Shown piece by piece: positions 46,390-58,000 of a stretch of 64,000 nt of DNA. Source of the stretch: Sweltsa coloradensis (Eukaryota > Arthropoda > Insecta > Plecoptera > Chloroperlidae). The notes under the pieces were generated by a model, which saw only the letters and a list, made by a program, of their open reading frames with translations, searched no databases and was not told where the DNA came from. Within the stretch, counting starts at the first letter, position 1. Each line of letters starts with the position of its first letter. Made by a program: the position numbers and the translations under genes. The DNA is taken from assembly GCA_024449915.1 (NCBI GenBank), contig JAMZAV010000783.1, positions 1-64,000 of the forward strand, written 5' to 3'.

Positions 46390-48741
46390 AAACTTGTTAA
46401 TTATTGTCAATCATCAATGGACAATTTTTTCCATTGAAGATAATAACATTGAAGAACACTTAAAAATATAATAACAAGTTAAAAAAAAATACATAGGTAT
46501 TATTATTTTTATAGGGGAAGGAGTTAGAGGATGTGGAAGAAACACTGAGTCTGGCAAGCTTAGTATCTACAGTTTCATGCCCTAGATAATGGTGAAAAAC
46601 CACCACTCAACCCGACATAGTTGGAACTGAGTTATGATGATTATTATTATTATAATCATTATTTATATACGTAACAAAACATAACAAAACTCTTCTAAAA
46701 GTAAAGGAACTTGTGAAAATGGTGTAACAGAATTGGCTGTTTGAGAGAAACACACAAGTCATGTATGATGTTACCGTTTACTAAAGAATCACACAACAGA
46801 AATATACACTTGTTTGTTAATACCGTAAGTACACTGTCTGATATAAACAATTAAACTATTTACATTACACATGCCCAATATTCTGTACAGGCGTATTAGA
46901 CGTGTTTGAGCAGTTATCTCCTCGGAGAGTTACCCTTGCAAATAGAAGTACGTAAATAATGATGGAGAATACATAACAATTTATAAGAAAGGTTATAATA
47001 TATAGAATCTTCAATATTTTCACTTTAAACTATAATAAAAAACAACATGAACATACTACTGTTTTAAAACACAGTAATGAAACATAAATGCATGTACATA
47101 TTAGGATGAGTTTGAAATAGTATGTACTCACTCACTAGCTTGTATTGCTTTGAAAATGGATTAAAATTACCCAAAGTCAAAATGAATATTTATTTATACA
47201 AGTAGGTACTGAAAGAATAACATTATACAAAATATTGATTTTAAATATCTTATCCGTTGATAATCAACACTTTGAAATGCTGTACAATCTTCTCCTTGGA
47301 TTTTAAGAGATAAATGCCATTTTAAAGAATGAAATCGAATCTGGCTCATGATTCGAAACCTATACCATGCTTTCCATTGGACTAAAAATGTTTTTATAAA
47401 ACTCAGGATTTTGTTGAAAGGTTGAGATGCACTGTAATAATTTATGTGGGGGATATTCGTTAAAAATATACTGATTTACATTCCCTAATAGATCTTTTGT
47501 ATCTCATTGAAAATAATTGAAATACATCCATTTTATTCAGCTACTTAAAATTGACAAGATAGGGAAATAGTAAATATTGTAGAATTATGAACTGTTGAGT
47601 TAATAATTGCCACATATTATTACCTAAACAGAAATAAAGGAAGCTGAATCTAAATTCATGAATTTGAAAACTTACCAGGAACAAAAATCCAAAAATAAAC
47701 TATAAAAACACGCATAGTCTAGTATTAATAATTGTACCTAAATTTCTGATCCGAGTTTAATTTATTGTTGTTATGACTGAATATGTTCAACTGTAAAAAT
47801 CTTCTCTTTCAATTCTTAATGGACACCGGTATTACACCCGGACACCGGTTTCGAACACCAAAGAAATTTGTTTACGTATCTCAGTGGGGTGTAAAATAAT
47901 ATTGCCTGAATCACAGGCCAAGACGGAACAGCTACCATACTTAGTGATCTGGCTTTTATCAGCCAAATATAACAGTTAAAACAATTGAATAAACCAACAT
48001 AATGGTATAATACAAATCTATTGCACATCTTCTAGGATGTATTCGCACATTAAGCTGTACGACGCCAACTAATTCAAGTTTCTATCTTGATAAAACTTAC
48101 GCTCTTAGGTCAACAACTAAATGGAAATCAAGATGGGGGTAAAATGAGGCACCTTAATATGCACACCATCATTAAATACCGCCGTACACACGCTGTTCTT
48201 GCCGCATAGGCAAGATGTGATCATTATAGTCGTTGCATCTTTATGTGGTCACATTTGACAAAATATGTCACAAGAGATATGCATATGTGTCTCGCATGGC
48301 AATCAGCCCAAACTTAGTTCGTATAATTTCATTCTCCAACGTTGATTTCCAAGCGTTTTGAAAAAAACAGTTGAAACTAAAAATGTTTTTAACACGTTTT
48401 TCGATTCACTGTACTTCTTGTAATTTACGTAGGTAAGCTAGATTAAATGTCATTGTTGAATAAAAATAAAAATAATTTGTGAAAACACACATGGTGTTGC
48501 ATATCAGTGTATGAACTTTGGCACTTATTCTTCTTCCAAAATATTTATGCTAACTCAAACCCTCGCAGAACATACAAACCACATTATGCAAGTAAGTCCA
48601 GGGTATAAAACAGTGGCAAAGAAATCAGTCTAGGCCCACTCAACAGCAAGGGGGAGTTTGCGATAACAAGCTTATTGTCACCTCTTAATATGACTAAACA
48701 TCCCCTTGAAAGTTGAAACCACTCTCTCCTAGCCTGGCCAA
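46390..48741. other. Intergenic region between MAGUK and fumarase, nothing recognised
   Basis: AT-rich; no conserved exon, RNA gene or transposon end seen. It presumably contains the MAGUK 3' UTR, since transcription runs leftward from the stop at 48885. Confidence 0.5.
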
Positions 48742-48879
48742 TAGGCTTTCTCAGCCCGCGTCAGTCTAACTTCTTCCAGTCCGAAGTGCTTTGGATCGAA
48801 CGAAGCAGTTAGGCTTTCTCAGCCCGCGTAAAAGTCTAACTTCTTCCAGTCCGAAGTGCTTTGGATCGAACGAAGCAGT
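48742..48879 (-). repeat. 68/70-bp tandem duplication just after the MAGUK stop
   Basis: Two nearly identical units starting TAGGCTTTCTCAGCCCGCGT at 48742 and 48810; they differ mainly by an AAA insertion. The second unit ends five bases from the stop codon, so the repeat begins the 3' UTR. Confidence 0.9.
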
Positions 48880-48884
48880 TAGTT

Positions 48885-49067
48885 TCACGCAGTCTTCACC
48901 CAAACAGCTGGAACCCACTGCGGCTCTCGCTCAAGACTATTTATTTCGTTTAGTAGTTGATGGTAAGCGCGTTCTGTGTCATTGTTGATAATGACCATAT
49001 CAAAATAATGGCCGTATTTGTCCTCCATTTCTCGAGCTTTCTCTATAATGTCTTTTAGTTCATCCTC
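48885..49067 (-). CDS. MAGUK last exon and stop
   Basis: Acceptor ttttcag|GAG at 49068. 60 codons from [20 protein letters not shown] through [20 protein letters not shown] to [13 protein letters not shown], stop TGA at 48887-48885. The intron before it is only 115 bp. Confidence 0.96.
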   Translation of the reverse strand, partial: EDELKDIIEKAREMEDKYGHYFDMVIINNDTERAYHQLLNEINSLEREPQWVPAVWVKTA

Positions 49068-52000
49068 CTGAAAACAAAATCACAGTGGTAATTTGTAACT
49101 TACGTTACACATTCAAGATTGCCAACAATTAAAACATAAAAGACACGCACAACTTGTTTGATTTATTAATATGTTATCTTACCTTATAAGCGTCCCCACT
49201 TCGTATTTTTTTCTGGCGAAGTTTCTCAAGAGACGGTGGAGCAACGAAGACGACGTAAGGCTTGAGATCAGACGATCGAAGGATTCGCAATGACTGCGGG
49301 TGAAGATTCAATACGCAAATCTTCCCAGAAGATACAACGGAACGTATTGCTTCTAACGACGTACCGTAATACGCCTTTTCGTATTCTCCGTGTTCGACGA
49401 AGCGGCGCGATAAAATGTCTGCCTCAAACTGAATGCGTGAAATAAAGTGGTAGTCTTGGCCGTCGATTTCTCCATCTTTTCTTGAGCGACTTGTATCTGT
49501 GAACAAGTGAATGAGAATTATAGACAGTTTATTACTGATATTAACTTTTAGATCTTTGCTGACAATTTTAAAGAATTAATTTTATTTTTTATATATAAAA
49601 TAAAACTAATTTAATATTCCCTAACACTGTAACCGTACGACTTCCCTCGAGTGGACTTAGGTCCTTTTGGTATTAGTTGCTGGAACGAGTCTACCAGTGA
49701 TCAAACTCTTTTGTCGGAGAAATATAATATAAATGTAATATCTTTGTTTTTATGGATTGGGCTATAATTTATTCAGATTCACAATAAAATTTCATTCTAA
49801 AATACTTTAACAATCTTGTGATTCGATTCAGTTTTACCTCTGTTAAATAAAAATCTAGTTTCCTAGATTTATTATTGTATATTACGGCATTTAAATTCAT
49901 TAAGTGGGATATGACGATTGTTTGAGCAGTTGTGGATGGCGCCATGAGAGACTCTTGCTCATTTCAGCCACAAGGGTCAAGTTTGCTGAGCTGTGATTGG
50001 TTGAAGACTTTTTGTTGGTCATCTGGACGCCAGTTGACCAGCCATCTTGGAGAAGGGTCAGTCTTACGGGAGGCCGATTGCAGGTTGGGTGTGTTGGTTT
50101 TTGGTTTCGCGGAGAGTCCGCCTAACCAGTGAATTTTACGTGATAAATCTCTCTCTAGGGAGGAGAGATTTTAAGAGTGAAGTTAATTAATAGTTGCATA
50201 GTCAACAAGGGCTACAGTGAGTCCTACGAAAATAAGTAAGAGTTATCAACGAATCAAGTTACGTGTGATTAGCAATTGTGAGCCGTTGAAACGCGCGTCG
50301 GCGAATCAGAAGCTTGAAAGTCAAGTGGCGTTAGCCTAAGGAGATCCATATCGGGATAGGAAATAGGGGTTAAATAATGTGCCAAAGTGAAGTCTAAAGC
50401 AAAGTGATTTATCAGCCGATAATAAGAAAAGCTAGGCCTAGTAAAAGTTCGTCGAGTTTTGCCTCACGGGAGGATCGAGCATCTACAAAGCCAACGATTT
50501 GAGTGAACAGTGAAGTCAAGAGCGCAATTACCAGTGATATTGCAATCATTATACAAGTGACGGGAATAGAATAGCTTTGATAGCTATTTCTATCGTTTAT
50601 TAAAAAGTTGGGGCGACATTTATCTTTCAATTTGCGAGTGAATTATAAAAACCACAGGATTGAAAGTGAGTCTGCGTATCAAAAGAAGAGATATTTGGTC
50701 GACTGTCACTACCGAAGTGAAGTTAGAACATTTCATAGTTTATGAAAGAGTGGACGGGAGTACGGGTCCTAGTAATAAAAGACGTAGAACTGTTTGATGA
50801 ATATTATTCAACATAATAAATACCTATCTAAAAGTCCCCATTAGAAATATAAATGCTTCGTTTTATATCGCCGGGAAATAAGATTGCAAAACTTTTCATA
50901 ATGGCGGATCATTGCGCTCGCATGGCATTTAAGATGAGAATTCGTGACGTCATAATGAAACGGTGAGTCAAGCTGTGATTGGTTGTTGATATCGATCAAA
51001 AAGGATCGTTTGGATTACGACTAAAAATAAAGATGGCGTTGTTTACATATTGCCTTGACATCTGTCAAAGAGCTATCTGACCGTATGAAGGTTTATTTGA
51101 ACATGTCTTCGAATTATTGGAACGATTTATACTCATGAGGAACTAATTAAGTGAGCTACAGAATTATAACATTAATATCAAGATAATTAAAGTTCGGGTT
51201 TTTAAAAGCTTCAAAAACAAGAAGATCTACGGAAGGATTTTATCGTGGTAGGACAAGACCGGATCACAAGAGAACACGACGAGATGGATTGTCATTGCGT
51301 GTGGATTGGATTAAGCCGGACTGTTCTTCCACGGCATACTAGAGGGATGAGATGTCCTTGAGCTGACGAGTGATGAGTATTTTAACAACTTATCTAAAAA
51401 TTGCCAGTCTGTTTAGGCCAAATATAACTACTAGGAAAACGCTTAAGTCCCGCCGCGTTGTTGGATGAGCGTAATTGGTGCATTGAGCTGCCATGTGTTA
51501 TGCGGATTTTCTGTTATTCTGTGAAAAAATTTTCATACTAGAGTCGAAACATTTTTTAAAAATTAATAATTTAAATTGAAAAAAATACTTTATTTACATT
51601 TTCTATTAAACGTGAATTTAAAAAAGTAAAAAATCGTAATTTGCGATCTTCATAGAATTAATTGTTCCGATTGCTGACTCAAATTTTACAGATATAATTA
51701 TAATAAAATAGGTTATGTGCCAACAAAATCATGAATGCAAGTACATTTAGCAATGGGAGGCGTGGTATGCAGAGGATCCACAGCTGCACACAACGTGGCT
51801 GCGGTTCTCGCTTAGGTTGCCGCATCAGTCAGAGTAATTTGCGACAGCGCGCAAACATGGGTCCATTTAACTCATAATAGTTTGAATTTAGGAAGCGTCA
51901 TCGAGCAAAGTAGAATGCCATCATCTTCTTTACAAAATTATTCATCTTGTGATGGTATTGGTTTAGATTTCTTTTGCGCGAGTCAAAAGATACGGCGAGT

Positions 52001-55000
52001 TACATTTTCGTACCATGCTAATTCTTATGGGCGCTGAGACCAGAGAGAACCAATTTCCTTCCCGCCTTCAAAACTTAGGTTCCCTATTGCCAATCTGTTT
52101 AGGCCAAATATAACTGTGTACTAGGAAAACGCTTAAGTCCCGCCGCGTTGTTGGATGAGCGTAATTGGTGCATTGAGCTGCCATGTGTTATGCGGATTTT
52201 CTGTTGTTCTGTGAAAAAATTATTACTAAGTCGAAGAATTTTTTAAAATTAAATAAAATAAAATAAAAAAATTAACTTTTTTTAAATTTTTTTTATTAAT
52301 CGTAATTTAAAAAAGTAAAAAATCGTAAAATTGCGATTTTCATAAGAAATTATTATTCGATTGCGCTCAAATTTTACACGAATATATTAATTCATAAAAT
52401 TAAGGTTCTGTGAAAAAATCATTACAATAGGATAAAGCATGTAGGTGTTATAAGTCAAAGAATTGTTTTAAAAAAAGAAAAAACCTGTAAAATTTCGATT
52501 TTCATGAGAAATAATTTTTCGATTGCGCTCAAATTTCACACGAATATCTTAATTCATGAAATTAAGGTTCTGTGAAAAAATCATTAAAATCGGATTAAGC
52601 ATGTAGGTGTTATAAGTCGAAGAAATTTTTTAAAAATCGAAAAAATCGAAAAATTGCGATTTTCATAAGAAATAATTTTCCGATTGCGCTAAAAAACGTG
52701 GCAGTTCTAAGTTCAGAGATTTCGAAGGTCTCCATAAAATTTCATCGCAATTGGAGTATTGGTTTAGCCGGAATCGTGTTAACAAACACACAATAATACA
52801 AACAGAAAAAAAAAGAAAAACATTCCGGATTTTTTTCTCCAGTGTAGTGAAATGGAATCTTCGCTTCGCTCGCTACGCTCATCCAAAAAATTATCTTCAA
52901 GGTCATTATTCAAAGCTGTCAATCTGACACCATAATCATTAATGTTAAAAATGTATGTATTCTCTAGACAGAAATCAGTACTGGTTAGGGGTTAGGTAGG
53001 CTACATGTTATGTATTTCTCATATTAATAATAATAATAATAATAATAATTTTATTCACCTTGACTGGTACATTGCACAAGTATAACTCTTAATGGAGAAA
53101 GTGAATAGCCTAGCCTATGGTTAAGAATAATACATACATTTTGTTAACTTATAAAATTATACATAAAAATATACATTTCATAATATCTTCCCTTCTATTT
53201 CTATACATAATAGGTACTTATTTTTGTCTTGAATTGCATTATTTTCAATTATATTCATGTTCATACGTACAAGTGTCAGGAATGTGAAGGAAAGTTGAGT
53301 GTAATAGTGGTAGCGGTACACGACATGAAAAACGATAATACTGCACTACCTTGGAAAGAAGAATACAGCCCAATCTATGAATTCGAGACTGCATTGTTAC
53401 TTCATAATTACTGATTCACAAGTTGTGGTATTATTCTATAAGTTCCTTTCAGTGGGGTTTCGTCCGAATTGCAGTGGGGTACTCAATTTTGGTGGGATTG
53501 GTGAATCTATGTTTTGTGTATTGTTGATAGAAATTCCCTAGTTAGGTTGAACCATCTCAGCATACACATTAGGTAGGGTTAGGATTCTAGTTCCACTCTT
53601 AGAACTGGTTGTGACTTGTTTTGTTAGGTTGGCAAACTGTGTGAAGTTACGTGTTAGGGAGCGTAGTGAGGGCCGTTTTGTCACATTGGCGCCCATAGCG
53701 GGGCTCGAGATCGCCTACATCAGTGTCAGGGAGGCCCAGTTTTGTTACAACACATCTAGTATGTATTACAGTTCTTTCATAGAGATGTCAATTCCCAAGT
53801 TTTGCTATGTATTATGTTATTTTTTTTCATTCAGAGGTAATATAAACAACTAATTAAAATTAGACTAGGAAAACGCTTAAGTACCGCCGCGTTGTTGGAT
53901 TCAGAGTGTAATTGGTGCATTGAGCTGCCATGATGTGTTATGCGGATTTTCTGTTGTTCTGTGAAAAAATTATTACTAAGTCGAAGATTTTTTTAAAATT
54001 AAATAAATTAAATTAAAAATTTACTTTATTTTTTTATTAATTTTGTAATTTAAAAAAAATCGTAAAATTGCGATTTTCATAAGAAATAATTATTCGATTG
54101 CGCTCAAATTTTACACGAATATATTAATTCATAAAATTAAGGTTTTGTGAAAAAATCATTACAATAAATAGGATAAAGCATGCAGGTGTTATAAGTAAAT
54201 GAATTGTTTTAAAAAAGAAAAAAACTGTAAAATTTCGATTTTCATGAGAAATAATTTTTCGATTGCGCTCAAATTTCACAAGAATATCTTAATTCATAAA
54301 TTTAAGGTTCTGTGAAAAAATCATTAAAATCGGATTAAGCATGTAGGTGTTATAAGTGGAAGAAATTTTTTAAATATCGAAAAAAATCGTAAAATTGCGA
54401 TTTTCATGAGAAATTTTTTTCGATTGCGCTCAAAAACGTGGCAGTTCTAAGTTCAGAGATTTCGAATGCCTCCATAAAATTTCATCACAATTGGAGTATC
54501 GGTTTAGCCGGAATCGTGTTAACAAACACACAATAATACAAACAGAAAAAAAAAGAAAGAAAAACATTCCGGATTTTTTTCTCCAGTGTAGTGAAATGGA
54601 ATCTTTGCTTCGCTCGCTTCGCTCATCCAATAACAGTGTGACATAGTAATGAAATAATTAATTTTAAATTATGTATATTTATGTACAATACTCTACCATG
54701 TATTTGTAAATAAAAAAGTAAGTAAATAAAAACATTAAAAAAATGATTGGTAGGCCTATATTTTGCTGTGTCAAATATTTATTTTATTTTAATAATATAG
54801 ATAGGAGATGCCGAACGGCTAGTTAATGTTAAGTAGGGGTGTGGATAGGGAGCCCAACAGCTTACCTGGTCCGTGACTGCAGGGATCTCGTAGAAGGACA
54901 CAAAAAAAACAAAAAAACATAATACACAAAAACGTCTTCGTGTACTATTATGTTTATTTTTTATTTGTGTCTTTCTTCTGCGAGATCCCTGCAGTCACCG

Positions 55001-58000
55001 ACCAGGTAAGCTTTGAACTCCCTATCCACAGCCCTTCTTAACAATAATATAAATATAGATATGTAGTATGAGCATCTTTTCACTGTCATATTCCAAAAGC
55101 ACATTCTGTATCAAATTTTCACTTTTTAATATTAAAAATAAGTTTCTCAAAAACAAAATACTACTAATTAAACATTCAAATACAAAAGTAACTCTCACAC
55201 AGTCATGTGCTTAAATTGGATTGTAAGACAAGTACATTTTTGGCCTCTATTATCACAAATAATAACAATGAATTAAAATTACTACACAATGTGACATGCA
55301 ATACCTAGTAAAACATACAAAATAAAAGTAGGTTAAATGTTTGTATGACAAATAACTCACGTGGTATTGCAGCCGCGAATCGTTCGGCGTCCTCCATAAG
55401 TCGCTGGCGCAGTTCGTGTCGCCCGATGTTCGGTGGTCCGATGAGTACGATGGGTCGCTTGTGGTTTGCTCGCGGGTAGTAGAGAGAAACCTCTTCGTAC
55501 GTCAGGATCTCTTCGACTTCGTGTTCAGTCTCGATTGTGGTCGCGTAGAGAGGGTAACTGCCGTCGGAGTAGACAGCGCTGCTGCCAAGCTTCTTCTTTT
55601 TCTTCTTCGGGTTTTTCTTTGCACAGAGTAACGTGTTTGTCTTTTTTACTTTCTCTTTTGTACTCTTGTCCCCTGTTATTGCTTGCTTCATCGATTCTCT
55701 CCTGGAAACAAGCAATCATACAAATTTACTATGAATATTAATTATATTTATAGTATATTTAACAGTTAATCATGCTTATTATTAACTTACATAAACAAAA
55801 ACATAACACAAAAATAAAAACACACAATACAAAAAAGCCAAGAATTAGAAGAAAACATGTTATAACGAATGGCCTATCCAGCCTATACCAGATACTAGTA
55901 GTGGCTGTGTGCAGAATCGAAAAATTTTGAGAATTGAATCAGGAAATCGATTTCCCAACCCATTTTTATTTTATTCACAAATAAATTTGAAAAATTATGG
56001 TGGAGGTGCCGGTCCACATTTGATATACTCATTTGCTCCGATACCAGACCATCGGTCCAGACTTGACACTCCTCCATGCAGTTAGCAAATGATTGGAATT
56101 TCATAGAAATTTCATTTCATTCATTTCATTTTTATTAGCATCCAAAGACTTCACATAAGTACAAAAGTATAGGATTTGTCATAAATTTAAATCTAAAATG
56201 TAGTAAAATTAAAATATATCAACACAACATGTAAATGTACATAACATAACATACATACACATAACATACACATAGGCATACACATAACATACCGGTAATA
56301 GCAATGATAGTATAAGTTCAAACATTTACAGAATGAATAGGCCTAAATACGGTACAAATAAAAGTCCTGTAAGATAATAAAAATCGTAGCCTACCTTACT
56401 TGTCTGTTTCCACTCCTTATAAAATCATCCACATTATAAAATACACCATTTATTAGGTATAGTTTTATGGAATTTAATAATTTATTTATTTCTGAAATGT
56501 TCCTGATTTCTTTTGGCAAACAGTTAAAAAGTTTTATTCCCATCATATAAGAACCATTTTTACATTTAGAAGTACGTACAGCTGGTATATGGAAATTGTC
56601 CTTTTGTCTAGTATTGTGAATGTGTATGGAGTTATTTAGTGGCATTTGATTCCTATTTTTAATTATCAGAGCTAAAACTTCATGAATGTAAAGACCTGGA
56701 AGAGTAAGAATATTTAAGTTCCAATACTATAGTACCCCCATGTATACTGGGGAGAAATATTATTGTTTCTTTTCTTGTGTCATTTATTTAATATTATTTT
56801 TTGATAGTATTGTAATTTTTTAATTAAACCAATCAATATTAAAATAAATTGGCGATACCATAGTACAATAATTTTGCCCATCTCTAGTCTCTACAAAAAA
56901 TGTCCTTAAATTCAAAACAACAAACTAATTTTCTCAAATATAGGTAATCCAAATCATGACAAAAAAACAGGGTAGGCCTATTTGAAATCCCAGTATCTAT
57001 GACTGCGTTTATCACAGAGCTCGGAATCGGTTCAGGCAAATCGATTCGGGCGGAATCGGTTTGAAGTTGTTGATATACCTGTCGGTTTTGGCCAAAAACA
57101 CTTTAGTTCCAAACCACTTCGGGAAGTGATTTGGCAAACTCGAATCGATTGATCTGCAGTTGATATACACGTCAAACCGATTCAGAGAAATAACAACGCC
57201 ATGACAACGCGATATGTCAATCTCAGAATTCAAATATTGACTTTAATTCGACTTCCTATCTGACTTTCGAAGTTAAAAACATACCCTTACACCATTATCT
57301 ATACTTTTTAAAAGTTTTGTACGGATGCAATCATATTATCTAGAAGATAAACATGAATAAATGTCACTTTTAACCTAGAAATTTGTTTTCCAAAATGGTT
57401 GCCGTGTTACAAAATCTCGAACTGTTTCCGTCGAATCGGTTCGAAATTTACTGATATACACCTTCTTGTTCAAACCGTTTCAGCCCGAATCGATTTGCCT
57501 GAACCGTTTCCGAGCTCTGTGATATACGTAGTCTATCTAGTGTTCAGTAATTCAAGATGATCAAAATAATGTTTATTAATATCCACTAGTCTGATATCTT
57601 ACATGGTTGTTTGATTTCTAAAAAGAAAAAAAAATAGCCTCTAAAAGTTTTCCAGATCATGTCCCGTTTCCCTAATTTTATTCTAGGTCTATTAAAAATT
57701 CCCGTTCCCACCCCGATTCTGCAAAATCTCTTACCAGACATTTCTAACAATAGTAGAGATGGAAGATTAAATTAATTTTGTATTCATATTTAAAATAAGT
57801 AATTACAGGAGTAGCATATAATTTATTAGTTACAAATTCCGATTTCCGACATAGCATATAACCGAGTGTGTCTACTAAGTAATGATTGTAGCCAACTAAT
57901 GTATACTATTAGTGTCAACTTACTGGTGCTGGAAGGATTTGCTCGGTATGAGACCCGCCAAGGTCTGGTCTTCTTCCCCCTCTCTGAACGCCTGCCACCA

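Noticed and set aside
55416..55741. Long frames on both strands overlapping the MAGUK HOOK exon
   Set aside because: Shadows of the real exon; phase and similarity select the frame with RESMKQ and [12 protein letters not shown].
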